A stretch of DNA of 64,000 nucleotides, taken from an uncultured Bacteroidales bacterium. GTDB taxonomy: Bacteria; Bacteroidota; Bacteroidia; Bacteroidales; FEN-979. The stretch is taken from positions 1-64,000 of the forward strand of contig CAIVAT010000144.1 in the NCBI GenBank assembly GCA_903903985.1, written 5' to 3'. A program made the translations under genes and the position numbers. This document shows, piece by piece, positions 1 to 9,065 of the stretch (the first letter of the stretch is position 1; each line of letters begins with the position of its first letter). A model generated the notes under the pieces. The model did not search any database. It had not been told where the DNA came from and saw nothing but the letters and a program-made list of their open reading frames with translations.

Positions 1-1
1 C

Positions 2-247
2 AAAACATTTGTTCTTGAAGCAGAAGTTGAAATAACAAATGATGAGTCAAAAAAAATTAGCATTGTTCTCGATTTAAGCACTAATACTATTCAGGATTTT
101 GATATTGAAGACCCAAATTGGCATTCGGAATTTAAATGGAATAAACTGGAAAAGGAATATTTTAACAGTTTAAAGAAGCATCCCTGGATCACAATAAGAA
201 TGAGGTTTTTAAAGTTTTTAATGATCCTGTATTTTTCTTCAAAATAA
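2..247 (+). CDS. Partial unknown protein, 3' part only
   Basis: An open frame with no start codon enters from the left edge and stops at TAA 245-247. Its first 63 or so codons read like real protein (mixed charged and hydrophobic residues, including the stretch HPWITIR). The last dozen or so codons are the antisense of the acyl-CoA dehydrogenase gene and look like chance read-through. The true gene therefore probably ended beyond a junction near 187-200 where two unrelated sequences meet. I do not recognise the protein. It could also be an open frame by chance, but the codon pattern argues for a fragment of a real gene. Confidence 0.4.
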   Translation, partial: KTFVLEAEVEITNDESKKISIVLDLSTNTIQDFDIEDPNWHSEFKWNKLEKEYFNSLKKHPWITIRMRFLKFLMILYFSSK

Positions 248-1602
248 GTTTCATCCTGCTTTTTGCCATCGGTGATCGCTGAAAGATTTGCTGCCAGGGA
301 ATTGGCCAGGCCAAAAAGGTCAAAATCTCCTTTCATGGCTCTTTTCATGGCCGTGTCAACAACGAGTAGTCTATTTATTTCATTGGTCCCTTCGAAAATC
401 CGGTTTATTCTGGAATCACGGTACCCTCTTTCTACAGCCATTTCAGCAGAATAGCCCATCCCGCCATGAATCTGAACGGCTTCATCGATCACATAATCAA
501 GAACTTCCGAACCATACACCTTTAAAATTGCTGCTTCTACTGCATAATGGCTGATTCCCTCGACAGAAGCTTTGCCCTTATCAAGGCCAGACGCTTTATT
601 GAGTTCAATCTGATCATCAATATCTTTGCTTAATCTATAGATCGCACTTTCCAGGGCGAAGGTTTTGATTACCTGCTCGGCAAGTTTATACTTGATTGAT
701 CCGAACGTTGAAATTAAAACATTGAATTGTTTACGTTCATTGGCATACTTGACAGAATCATTTATTGACTTCTTTGCGGCGCCCAGCACATTAGCCCCAA
801 GTTTGATGCGGCCCATATGAAGGATGCTCAGTGCTATCCTGAATCCCTCACCCCTGTTTCCGATCAGGTTCTCTGCCGGCACTTTGACATCGTTGTAAAA
901 AATCTGTGCGGTAGAGGATCCTTTAATGCCCATTTTATGCTCATCCGGGTTGATTACTACACCAGGAAAATTCTTTTCAACAATAAAGGCACTCAACACT
1001 CTGTCTTTGTCAATTTTTGCAAATACCACCTGGGTATCAGCAAAATTTGCATTGGTAATCCACATTTTCTGGCCATTCAGTATATAATGCTTCCCGTCTT
1101 CAGACAAAGTGGCAGTTGTTTTGCCTGAATTTGCATCACTCCCGGCACCAGGCTCAGTTAAACAATAGGCTCCAATTAATTCACCGGATGCCAATCGGGT
1201 CACATATCGCTGGCGCTGATCTTCATTCCCGTAATACATTATTGGTAATGTACCAATCCCGGTATGAGCCATAAAAGCCACGGAGAAGGAGTGCCCTGCA
1301 CCAATTGTCTCAGCGGCCAGCATCTGGGTAACAAACGATTGTCCAAACCCACCATATTCCTCCGGGATCGAGATTCCCATCAGCCCTAATTCACCGGCCT
1401 TTTTCAATGTACTCTTCATCAGGTTGATGTCTGGAGAATCAATCTGATCAATATTAGGATAAACCTCAGTTTCCAGGAAATCCTGGATGGTCTGGGAAAT
1501 CATTTTTTGCTCTTCATCAAATTGTTCCGGGATGAAAATATCATTGGAATCAACCTCATCAACGAGGAACTCGCCACTTTTCAGTACTTTTCTGTTATCC
1601 AT
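91..1602 (-). CDS. Acyl-CoA dehydrogenase, C-terminus lost
   Basis: Flavin enzyme that oxidises acyl-CoA to enoyl-CoA and hands electrons to ETF, whose genes lie upstream in the same operon. The FAD-contact stretch YCLTEPGAGSDANSG (residues 147-160) and MWITN (180-184) are present, and FEGTNEI (403-409) carries the likely catalytic Glu404. Bacteroidota homologues of this type are about 600 residues long. Here homology runs to about residue 470 (YRIIKNFKNLILIV) and is followed by 32 residues of unrelated sequence rich in Phe, Ser and Leu. The usual C-terminal helical domain of about 110 residues is missing. The start ATG at 1602 gives a normal N-terminus. The protein is either truncated by rearrangement or cut by an assembly join; the catalytic core is intact but stability and oligomerisation may not be. 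Confidence 0.85.
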   Translation of the reverse strand: MDNRKVLKSGEFLVDEVDSNDIFIPEQFDEEQKMISQTIQDFLETEVYPNIDQIDSPDINLMKSTLKKAGELGLMGISIPEEYGGFGQSFVTQMLAAETIGAGHSFSVAFMAHTGIGTLPIMYYGNEDQRQRYVTRLASGELIGAYCLTEPGAGSDANSGKTTATLSEDGKHYILNGQKMWITNANFADTQVVFAKIDKDRVLSAFIVEKNFPGVVINPDEHKMGIKGSSTAQIFYNDVKVPAENLIGNRGEGFRIALSILHMGRIKLGANVLGAAKKSINDSVKYANERKQFNVLISTFGSIKYKLAEQVIKTFALESAIYRLSKDIDDQIELNKASGLDKGKASVEGISHYAVEAAILKVYGSEVLDYVIDEAVQIHGGMGYSAEMAVERGYRDSRINRIFEGTNEINRLLVVDTAMKRAMKGDFDLFGLANSLAANLSAITDGKKQDETYFEEKYRIIKNFKNLILIVIQGCFFKLLKYSFSSLFHLNSECQFGSSISKS

Positions 1603-1622
1603 TTCAGTTGGTTTATTTACAC

Positions 1623-2417
1623 TTAAATATTTAATGATTGAACGATCAACTCAGCAATATCAAAATTTTTAATCTCTTCCTCCCGGTTCTTATATTTAAT
1701 GCCATCTGTGAGCATGGTCATACAGAAAGGACATGCCGTAGCGATCACCTTTGCGCCGGTTCGCAGCGCCTCTTCCGTGCGTTCAATAAAAATTTCTCTG
1801 TCACCTTTTTCAGCTTCCTTGAACATTTGGCCACCACCGGCTCCGCAGCACAGGGCAAAACTCTTATTTCGCTCCATTTCCACGATTTTTGAAGTTAGTT
1901 TCTTCAGGATCGACCGTGGTTCGAAATAAATATCATTGGCACGGCCAAGGTAGCAGGGATCATGGTAAGTAATAGTGACGTTCGACAGCGATGTGGGATC
2001 AATTTTCAACTGACCTGATTCAATGCATTGGTCAAGAAATTGGAGGTAATTGATTATTTCTAGGTTTGCTCCGAGGTCAGGGTACTCGTTTTTAAAAATA
2101 TTGTAACAATGCGGGCAAATGGTAATTATTTTCCGGATCCCATACAGGTTAAAGATTTCAATGTTATGCAAAGCCTGGATTTGGTAAAGCATTTCATTTC
2201 CTGAGCGGCGGGCCGGATCTCCTGTGCAGGACTCTTCTTTACCCAGTACGGCATAACTTACATTCATGTAGGCCAAAATTTTTGCAAAGGCCTTTGTCAC
2301 TTTCTGATAACGGTCGTCGAAGGCTCCGGCACAGCCAACCCAGAATAGAAACTCGGGTTGTTCTCCACGGGCATATAAATCTGCCATAACCGGAACTGTG
2401 ACTTTGGAAAATCCCAT
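1623..2417 (-). CDS. CCG-domain Fe-S oxidoreductase subunit
   Basis: A 264-residue soluble protein of the cysteine-rich CCG family (heterodisulfide reductase B / GlpC / LutA type). Cys-rich stretches appear in order: GCAGAFD (Cys29), CPHC, HDPCYLG, LCCGAGGG and ACPFC, which would build the non-cubane or paired clusters of the two CCG repeats. It lies 13 bp downstream of the membrane Fe-S protein gene. In many bacteria these CCG repeats are fused to the C-terminus of that membrane protein; here they are a separate polypeptide. Inferred role: completes an EtfAB:(mena)quinone oxidoreductase. Family assignment is firm, exact reaction inferred from context. Confidence 0.85.
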   Translation of the reverse strand: MGFSKVTVPVMADLYARGEQPEFLFWVGCAGAFDDRYQKVTKAFAKILAYMNVSYAVLGKEESCTGDPARRSGNEMLYQIQALHNIEIFNLYGIRKIITICPHCYNIFKNEYPDLGANLEIINYLQFLDQCIESGQLKIDPTSLSNVTITYHDPCYLGRANDIYFEPRSILKKLTSKIVEMERNKSFALCCGAGGGQMFKEAEKGDREIFIERTEEALRTGAKVIATACPFCMTMLTDGIKYKNREEEIKNFDIAELIVQSLNI

Positions 2418-2430
2418 TGTTTAAAAAGAA

Positions 2431-3750
2431 TTAGTTTTGTTGTAGTTCTATATCCTCTGCCCAACGTAATCGGTCATCCTGTGAGAATTGCCAAGCTGCA
2501 CCGTTATTCTCAATGTTGCTGAACATCCCCTTGATTCCACCGGGAGCCTTGGCCTCCTCCATGACCAGGTACCTGCGCATATCAACAATCAGCGCAGGAT
2601 GGTTGATGTTGATCGGGCATTCCATGACACAGGCGTTACAGGTAGTACAGGCCCATAACTCTTCTTCTTGAATATAATCCCATAAAAGAGATTTGTTATC
2701 GGAAAACCCTTTCCCGTTTTTAACTATACCTGGCCCTTTGTGCTTCATCCTTGCTCTGACATCCATCATTATTTTTCGCGGCGAAAGTCTCTTTCCTGTA
2801 AGGTTTGCAGGGCAAACCGAAGTACAACGGCCACATTCAGTGCAGGCCAGAGAATCCAGATAGTTCTTCCACGAAATATCCTCTATATCTTTCACTCCAA
2901 AACGATCAACAGGCACAGGCACCTCTGAGGCAGTGAAGACAAAACCCGGATCAAGCATCAGCTTAACTTCACGGGTTATATTGTCCATATTCTCCAATTT
3001 ACCAAGCGGATCAAGCCTGGATAAAAAGACATTCGGAATCGACATGAAAACATGAAAGTGCTTGGAATAGGGCAAAATGTTTGCAAAAAGCAAGATCAGC
3101 AAAATGTGTGACCACCAGCAGCATTCATAGGTGAAAACAATCTGTGAAGTTGACCAACCGCTAAACAAACCTGCAAAGAGGCTGCTTACCGGGTAAACTC
3201 CCGACATTGACCCTCCAGATCCGATGATTTTGGCAGTATAGGCCATGTTCATCACAAGGAGTGAGATCATTAATAGGAGGATCATGGTCAAAGCTAAATT
3301 AGCATCATAATGGGAAATCGATTTCATTTCAACGCCTTCAAAACGCCTGATATGAAAGAACAACCGCCTGGATAAAAAGATGATGATGGAAATAGCGACA
3401 AGCAACCCGAATATATCCCCGGAAGCACTGATTACCTTGTATAGAGGGCCAAGAAATTTTAAAAACCGTTCGGTCCCGAAGATGCCGTCAATTACCATTT
3501 CGATGCTTCCGAAGGCAATAACACAAAAGCCCCAGAAAACCAAGGCATGAAAAAAACCTATAATCGGACGTCGAAAAATTTTTGTTTGGCCGATTGCAAC
3601 TTCGAATGTAATCCGAAATCGTTTATAATAATCGCGAACCTTGAACGCCGGCCTGGTAAATTTAAAATAACTGATGAATCGATTTACCGTGAAAAAGAAA
3701 ACCCCAAAGGAGACAAGCAGCGTGATCGTAAAAACTAGCTGTTTAACCAT
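2431..3750 (-). CDS. Membrane Fe-S oxidoreductase, EtfAB:quinone type
   Basis: 439 residues. The N-terminal half has about five membrane helices resembling the nitrate reductase gamma / cytochrome b fold, with histidines placed to bind b-haem (FFHALVFWGF, SISHYDAN, WWSHILLI, KHFHVF). The C-terminal half holds two 4Fe-4S motifs, CTECGRCTSVCP and CTTCNACVMECP. The neighbours (etfA and etfB upstream, CCG protein and acyl-CoA dehydrogenase downstream) fit the EMR/EtfD type of enzyme that takes electrons from ETF to menaquinone in organisms lacking the flavoprotein ETF-QO. Gap to etfA is 7 bp. The start ATG at 3750 is directly followed by the first helix. Confidence 0.85.
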   Translation of the reverse strand: MVKQLVFTITLLVSFGVFFFTVNRFISYFKFTRPAFKVRDYYKRFRITFEVAIGQTKIFRRPIIGFFHALVFWGFCVIAFGSIEMVIDGIFGTERFLKFLGPLYKVISASGDIFGLLVAISIIIFLSRRLFFHIRRFEGVEMKSISHYDANLALTMILLLMISLLVMNMAYTAKIIGSGGSMSGVYPVSSLFAGLFSGWSTSQIVFTYECCWWSHILLILLFANILPYSKHFHVFMSIPNVFLSRLDPLGKLENMDNITREVKLMLDPGFVFTASEVPVPVDRFGVKDIEDISWKNYLDSLACTECGRCTSVCPANLTGKRLSPRKIMMDVRARMKHKGPGIVKNGKGFSDNKSLLWDYIQEEELWACTTCNACVMECPININHPALIVDMRRYLVMEEAKAPGGIKGMFSNIENNGAAWQFSQDDRLRWAEDIELQQN

Positions 3751-3757
3751 GGCCGTT

Positions 3758-4729
3758 TTATATCCCCTTTACTACTTTAACAGCCTCCACCAGTTTAGGT
3801 AGAACTTTGCTGGCATCTCCAATTATCCCGTATTGAGCCGCTGAAAAAATAGGTGCATCTTTATCCGTATTGATGGCCACAATAAATTTTGATGAACTTA
3901 CACCAGCAAGGTGCTGGGTAGCGCCGGATATGCCGATGGCGAAATAGAGATTTGGAGCAATAATTTTTCCGGTTTGTCCTGTATGTTCTTCGTGTGGCCT
4001 CCATCCTTCGTCAGAAACAGGTCGTGAACAAGCGGTAGCAGCGCCCAGGAGGTCTGCCAGTTCCACTATTGGCCCCCAATTCTCTGAGGATTTCATGCCC
4101 CTTCCTCCGGAAACTACGATATCAGCATCAGTCAACAGAATTTTCCCACTTTGCTTTTGAACTTCAGTAACAGTGGTTTTCACAGATGAAGGGTTCCAAT
4201 CTATTGAAATCTCATTGATGATGGAGTTATTTGGTGTTTCAACCAGCTCAAAAGAATTTTGAGCCAACGTCAGGATTTTGATACCGGTATTAATTGTCAG
4301 GTTTGAAAATGCATTGCCCGAAAAAACTTTTTTATATACCATAAATGGATCGATACGCTGGGGTAATTTGCTGACACCGGATCCCAGGCCTGCTTTCAAC
4401 TGAACTGATAAACGTGGAGCAATTGCCTTACCGGTATTATTATGGGAGAGAACAACAACTTTTGCATCTTCCTGCTTTGCAAAACCGGCAATAATTGAGG
4501 TGTAAACTTCACTGTCAAAGACATTGATACTGTTATTGACAGCACTGATAATCTTTTTCGCCCCGAAGTTTCCAAGTTTCTCCAGTTCACTGTTAATCAC
4601 GTTGCCAATAGAAAGGGCAACAGCCTCCGTATTCAGCATTTCAGCCAACTTGGCACCATAGGAAACAAGTTCAAAACTCAGTTTCTTGAATTTCCCATCC
4701 CAATTCTCTACAAAAATTAAAACTGACAT
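3758..4729 (-). CDS. etfA: Electron transfer flavoprotein alpha subunit
   Basis: 323 residues, the normal length. The C-terminal FAD-binding domain is clear: [10 protein letters not shown], then the SRPVSDEGW and [11 protein letters not shown] stretches, then [15 protein letters not shown] and [10 protein letters not shown]. The N-terminal half is the weakly conserved alpha/beta nucleotide-binding-like domain. It pairs with EtfB encoded 29 bp upstream to form the heterodimer that collects electrons from acyl-CoA dehydrogenases. It belongs to the operon promoted at about 5545. Confidence 0.95.
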   Translation of the reverse strand: MSVLIFVENWDGKFKKLSFELVSYGAKLAEMLNTEAVALSIGNVINSELEKLGNFGAKKIISAVNNSINVFDSEVYTSIIAGFAKQEDAKVVVLSHNNTGKAIAPRLSVQLKAGLGSGVSKLPQRIDPFMVYKKVFSGNAFSNLTINTGIKILTLAQNSFELVETPNNSIINEISIDWNPSSVKTTVTEVQKQSGKILLTDADIVVSGGRGMKSSENWGPIVELADLLGAATACSRPVSDEGWRPHEEHTGQTGKIIAPNLYFAIGISGATQHLAGVSSSKFIVAINTDKDAPIFSAAQYGIIGDASKVLPKLVEAVKVVKGI

Positions 4730-4758
4730 AATTTGGTTTTGGTTTTTATCTGAACAGA

Positions 4759-5508
4759 TTAAATAATTTTAGCTTCATTTTGCAACAATTCAATCAGTTG
4801 CCGCGGATTTTCTGCGTCAATAAATTTACATGCGGCACGTGGTGTTGGCATTTCAAAATTGATCACCGTTGTTAGTGACTCAACTTCAAAAGGTTCAATA
4901 ACCCTTAATGGTTTTGTACGCGCCATCATAATTCCCCGCATGGCTGCAATGCGAGGTTCTTTGGCAATCCCTTTCTGGACAATTGCAACCACAGGCATTG
5001 GAACAGAAACGATCTCTTTCCCGCCATCAATTTCACGGTTAATGATGATCTTGCCGTCCACAATGCCAACACCTGAAACAGATGAAACAGATGGATACCC
5101 TAAAAACTCAGCCAGCATCCCTCCTACTGCGGACCCATTGAAATCACTTGATTCGATGCCGCATAAAATAATGTCATAGGGTTCGCTTTTTATAACCTGA
5201 GCCAACTGGAATGCAACAAAATATGCATCTGAAGGGTCAGCGTTTATCCTGATGGCATCATCGGCACCTATTGCCAGCGCCTTCCGGATCGTGGGCTCAG
5301 CGCCGATCAGGCCAACATGAGCAACCGTCACTGATTGAACGCCGTTGGTAGTGTCATCCTTTAATTCAAGAGCACGGGTAAGAGATAACTCATCCCATGG
5401 GTTAATGATCCACTGTATTCCCGCCGTATCAAGCTTCTTTTTGTCATCGACGAATTTTACCTTCGTAGTGGTATCAGGAACATTACTGATGCAAACTAAA
5501 ATCTTCAT
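4759..5508 (-). CDS. etfB: Electron transfer flavoprotein beta subunit
   Basis: 249 residues beginning MKILVCISNVPDTTTKV, the standard EtfB N-terminus. Further family marks are NPWDELSLTRALELKD, the AIGADDAIRI segment, LCGIESSDFNGSAVGGMLAEFLG and the recognition-loop region PMPVVAIVQKGIAKEPRIAAMRGIMMAR. First gene of the ETF operon, transcribed leftward. The order etfB-etfA followed by the membrane Fe-S protein, CCG protein and acyl-CoA dehydrogenase makes a self-contained electron route from acyl-CoA to quinone. Confidence 0.95.
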   Translation of the reverse strand: MKILVCISNVPDTTTKVKFVDDKKKLDTAGIQWIINPWDELSLTRALELKDDTTNGVQSVTVAHVGLIGAEPTIRKALAIGADDAIRINADPSDAYFVAFQLAQVIKSEPYDIILCGIESSDFNGSAVGGMLAEFLGYPSVSSVSGVGIVDGKIIINREIDGGKEIVSVPMPVVAIVQKGIAKEPRIAAMRGIMMARTKPLRVIEPFEVESLTTVINFEMPTPRAACKFIDAENPRQLIELLQNEAKII

Positions 5509-5544
5509 TGAAAGGTAGTTTAATAAAAAATGCTTTTAGGGGTG

Positions 5545-5552
5545 CAAAGATA
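5545..5552 (-). promoter_or_regulatory. Promoter -7 box for the etf operon
   Basis: On the minus strand TATCTTTG, followed by CAC, matches the Bacteroidota -7 consensus TAnnTTTG. It lies 36 nt upstream of the etfB ATG. No convincing -33 element is visible; the upstream bases are the end of fabI. Confidence 0.55.
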
Positions 5553-5574
5553 AAAAAAGGAGGATAAAGAATGG

Positions 5575-6411
5575 CTATAAATTATCTTCGTCCTCCAGGC
5601 ATTTATTGTACTGGGTCATAGCTTTCAAACTCATGGCCATGCTTGAAAATCCACCGTCATGATAAATGTTTTGCATGGTTATTTTCTTTGACAGATCTGA
5701 AAAAAGGACAATTGAAAAATCGGCACATTCTTCTGCGGTCGCATTTCCAAGGGGAGACATCCTTTCAGTGAAATCAAGCAGGCCATCGATCCCTTTGATC
5801 CCGCTCCCTGCAGTGGTGCGTGTTGGAGACTGAGAGATGGTATTAATGCGAATATGCTTCTCCCTGCCATAAATATAACCGAAACTTCTTGCGATTGATT
5901 CAAGAAGTGCTTTCGCATCAGCCATATCATTATATCCAACCAGGGTCCGCTGTGCTGCTATATACGACAGGGCCAATACCGATCCCCATTCATTGATGGC
6001 ATCGAGTTTTTTTGCGACCTGGAGCATCTTATGAAATGAAAGTGCTGAAATATCAATTGTTTTCTGAAAATAATCATAATCCAGATCATCGTAATCTTTC
6101 TGCTTGCGAACATTCAGCGACATCCCGATGGAGTGCAGAACAAAATCAATCTTTCCCCCAAGTACTTCCATCGACCTTGTGAATACGTGCTGAAGATCTT
6201 TGACACTCGTAGCATCTGCAGGTATTACCTCCGCGTTGCAGGCTTTGGCCAGTTGATTTATTTCACCAAACCGAAGGGCAACGGGTGTATTTGACAAAGT
6301 GAAAACTGCACCCTCTTCGTGGGCGCGCGAAGCTATTTTCCATGCAATTGATTTGTCATCCAATGCGCCGAAAATAATCCCTTTTTTACCTTTTAGTAAA
6401 TTATATGACAT
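5575..6411 (-). CDS. fabI: Enoyl-[acyl-carrier-protein] reductase (NADH)
   Basis: 278 residues. Performs the last reduction in each cycle of type II fatty acid elongation. It has the FabI-type short-chain dehydrogenase layout: GIIFGALDDKSIAW nucleotide-binding loop (residues 11-24), the HSIG segment (93-96), and the active-site pattern Tyr150, Tyr160 and Lys167 with the six-residue Tyr-Lys spacing typical of FabI. The loop SPTRTTAGSGIKG contacts cofactor and inhibitor in studied FabI enzymes. It lies 40 bp downstream of recN on the same strand but is probably not functionally tied to it. Confidence 0.95.
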   Translation of the reverse strand: MSYNLLKGKKGIIFGALDDKSIAWKIASRAHEEGAVFTLSNTPVALRFGEINQLAKACNAEVIPADATSVKDLQHVFTRSMEVLGGKIDFVLHSIGMSLNVRKQKDYDDLDYDYFQKTIDISALSFHKMLQVAKKLDAINEWGSVLALSYIAAQRTLVGYNDMADAKALLESIARSFGYIYGREKHIRINTISQSPTRTTAGSGIKGIDGLLDFTERMSPLGNATAEECADFSIVLFSDLSKKITMQNIYHDGGFSSMAMSLKAMTQYNKCLEDEDNL

Positions 6412-6451
6412 GATGGTTGTTTTAAATTATAAATTCAATTAACGATAATAT

Positions 6452-8107
6452 TTAATTGTTAAGCAATTCATTAGCTGTTTTGAATGCAGAATCAGTCACC
6501 GTTTCATCGCTGAGCATTTTGGCAATTTCTTCAATACGTTCTATAGCAGTTAATTGTTTAATAAAAGTTGATGTGGTTTGGTTATTTTCCGATTTATAAA
6601 CCCAGTAATGCTTCTCTCCTTTTGCGGCAATTTGCGGTAAATGTGTAATTGCAATGACCTGCATGTTGTTGCCCATCCGCTTTAAAATACTGCCAACCTT
6701 TCCTGCGATTTCACCGGAAACCCCGTTATCTATTTCATCGAAAATAATGGTTGGAAGCAGGTTTTTCTGGCTGATCATCGATTTTATAGCCAGCATGAGC
6801 CTTGACAACTCCCCACCCGAAGCTGCATTGGATAACTCTTTGATTTCTATTCCTTTATTGGCACTGAATAAAAATTTAAGTTTGTCAATCCCATCTTTTG
6901 AGATCGATTCAAGTCTCTGCTGTTCAATGATAAACCTCGCTGCCCCTATTCCCAGTTTCGCCAGTATCGCAGTTACCTCTTGTTCGAATTCCGGAACGAC
7001 CTTTTGCCTTTTATTGCAAAGCAGGCCTGCTTTTGAAACCAATTCTGCTTCGATATCAGCAATTTTCTTGCGCAACAAGGTTGCCCGCTCCTCCAACCCT
7101 GCATCGGCAGTAACCTTTTTTTCGATCTCCTGTTTTATAGCGTGCAGTTGTTCTGTTGTGGAAGCCTGATGCTTTTTTAAAAGGCGGTATAAAAAATCTA
7201 GCCTTTGTGTCAGTGCTTCAATTCTTGGCGGATCAACAAAAACCTGCTCCTCGAAATTGGTCAGTTCGCTGGCTATATCCTTAATGTCGATGTAGTTGCT
7301 GGTAATCCGTTCTGTATAATTCTCAAGTTCAGGGTTGAACTTAACCAGGCTTTTGAGAATATGCCCTACTTCTGATAGCTGTGCTAAAATATTGTCATCA
7401 GAACCTGATATTATTTGGTTGGCACGGAAAAGGCTTGATTTAATTTCTTCAGCATGAGTGAGGAGCTCAAGTTGCTCTTCGATTTCCTGAACTTCACCTG
7501 GTTTTACCTGTGCCGTATTCAACTCATTTAAAAGAAAGAGAAAATAATCCTTTTCTCCTGCTGATTTGCTTTCTTGTTCTTCTATTTCAACAAGCTGCCT
7601 TTTCAGACCAGAGAGGTGTAAATATCCGGTCCTGTAAGATGAAACTTCTGACTGAATGCCGGCGTAACTGTCGATGATGGCAAGTTGAAAGTTTGAATCG
7701 TTTAGTGTTGTGATGGAATTTTGGGAATGAACATTTACAAGCCGGTCGCCCAAATCTTTTAACAAGGCAAGGTTTACCGGAGAATCATTAATAAAGGCCC
7801 GCGATTTGCCGTTCTGGTTTATTTCCCTGCGCAGGATAATGGTATCATCATAATCTAATTCATGACTGGTGAAAAATGGTTCGAGGTAGTAATCTTTTAC
7901 GAAAAACCATCCCTCAATAATGCATTTTGTGGTTTTATCCAGGAGGATCCCCGAATCGGCCCTCTGTCCAAGGATCAATGACAATGCCCCCAGAAGTATG
8001 GATTTGCCGGCTCCTGTCTCGCCTGTAATGACCGAGAATCCTTCCGTAAAATCAATCTCGAGACCGTGAATTAAAATGTAGTTTTTGATGGATAATTTTG
8101 AGAGCAT
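6452..8107 (-). CDS. recN: DNA repair protein RecN
   Basis: 551 residues, normal for this SMC-like ATPase of double-strand break repair. Walker A is GETGAGKS (29-36) near the N-terminus; the middle is a long coiled coil; the ABC signature NAASGGELSRLML and Walker B TIIFDEIDNGVSGEIA are near the C-terminus, followed by the His-switch region VIAITHLPQIAAKG. Last gene of the bamD-rpoZ-coaBC-porD-recN cluster, a gene order I know from many Bacteroidota. Confidence 0.95.
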   Translation of the reverse strand: MLSKLSIKNYILIHGLEIDFTEGFSVITGETGAGKSILLGALSLILGQRADSGILLDKTTKCIIEGWFFVKDYYLEPFFTSHELDYDDTIILRREINQNGKSRAFINDSPVNLALLKDLGDRLVNVHSQNSITTLNDSNFQLAIIDSYAGIQSEVSSYRTGYLHLSGLKRQLVEIEEQESKSAGEKDYFLFLLNELNTAQVKPGEVQEIEEQLELLTHAEEIKSSLFRANQIISGSDDNILAQLSEVGHILKSLVKFNPELENYTERITSNYIDIKDIASELTNFEEQVFVDPPRIEALTQRLDFLYRLLKKHQASTTEQLHAIKQEIEKKVTADAGLEERATLLRKKIADIEAELVSKAGLLCNKRQKVVPEFEQEVTAILAKLGIGAARFIIEQQRLESISKDGIDKLKFLFSANKGIEIKELSNAASGGELSRLMLAIKSMISQKNLLPTIIFDEIDNGVSGEIAGKVGSILKRMGNNMQVIAITHLPQIAAKGEKHYWVYKSENNQTTSTFIKQLTAIERIEEIAKMLSDETVTDSAFKTANELLNN

Positions 8108-8147
8108 CGGGCATATGTTTGTTTTAACCTGGTGCAGTAAGTGAGCT

Positions 8148-9065
8148 CTATTTGGAATCTACGATTACCTGATATTTCGAACTGTTGGCAGGATCTATCT
8201 CTTTTAACAGATTGGAAACATTTGTTTTATCCATCGGGGCAACCCGCTGATCGGCGTATATGTTGACGAATTCATCCCGTTTGGCATCTAAAATAAGCTG
8301 CAACGCGTACAAGTTAGGTTTAGCATTATATAATGTTCGCAAGCTCTCCAACCCCTCTGTAACCATGCTCCTCCCCTGATCGACTTTCTCATACATCTGA
8401 TCAAGTCCGAGCCGATGATAACGGTATGCAAAATCCCTTAAAGCGGAATTGGCAGGATTCAGGTAATTATTTACAATCCAATACCGGTTTTTGTCACTGT
8501 CAAAAGCCTTCCAGCCAGGATAGTTTGAATTTTGAGCAGAATTTACGATCTCCTGTGCCTTTTCAAAATAGGGTGTACCGCCACTGGGTGTGAACGAATC
8601 AAAATAAAAACCTAAAACCGTGTATGAATAATATGCCAGAAGGGAGGTGATATTTGAAGTGAAATTGCCATCAGAATAATCCAAAGGTTGATTCTCCACA
8701 TAATTGAATTGAATATTTTTATCGATCGTATTTAATAGCACTGAATTATACGCGGCGTTGAAAACCGGTCTGCGGATTACCACATTCATGGTCCCTTTGA
8801 ATTCGTCGGAACTGAGACGTTCATTTATCGTTATCAACATCGTGCATTCTATTCGTTCTTCCTGTTTGAAAACATGGTTCGTCCATTTGCGATTATTCAC
8901 AAACTCATAAATTGCATTTTGCAGGGTTTCAAAAACTTTTTTATCACTCCCGGCTAATTTCTGTGTATTGAATTGAATCATGCAATTGAGCTCCTGGGCC
9001 TGCAACCCGGCAAAGGCGTATACGCCTATCAGCATGGTTGCGATAAAAGTTCTCATCCTTATCAT
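8148..9065 (-). CDS. porD: PorD-like periplasmic protein (DUF4835)
   Basis: 305 residues with a signal peptide (MIRMRTFIATMLIGVYAFAGLQAQ). It matches from memory the DUF4835 family, annotated as PorD of the type IX secretion system. Typical stretches are ELNCMIQFNTQKLAGSDKKVF at the mature N-terminus and YPGWKAFDSDKNRYWI in the middle. It overlaps coaBC by 4 bp (ATGA), which suggests translational coupling. The role in T9SS is less well defined than that of the core machine. Its presence fits the four T9SS substrates in this window. Confidence 0.8.
   Translation of the reverse strand: MIRMRTFIATMLIGVYAFAGLQAQELNCMIQFNTQKLAGSDKKVFETLQNAIYEFVNNRKWTNHVFKQEERIECTMLITINERLSSDEFKGTMNVVIRRPVFNAAYNSVLLNTIDKNIQFNYVENQPLDYSDGNFTSNITSLLAYYSYTVLGFYFDSFTPSGGTPYFEKAQEIVNSAQNSNYPGWKAFDSDKNRYWIVNNYLNPANSALRDFAYRYHRLGLDQMYEKVDQGRSMVTEGLESLRTLYNAKPNLYALQLILDAKRDEFVNIYADQRVAPMDKTNVSNLLKEIDPANSSKYQVIVDSK

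Noticed and set aside
6654..7169. 171-residue plus-strand open frame opposite recN
   Set aside because: Antisense of the coiled-coil and ABC region; Ser-rich shadow.
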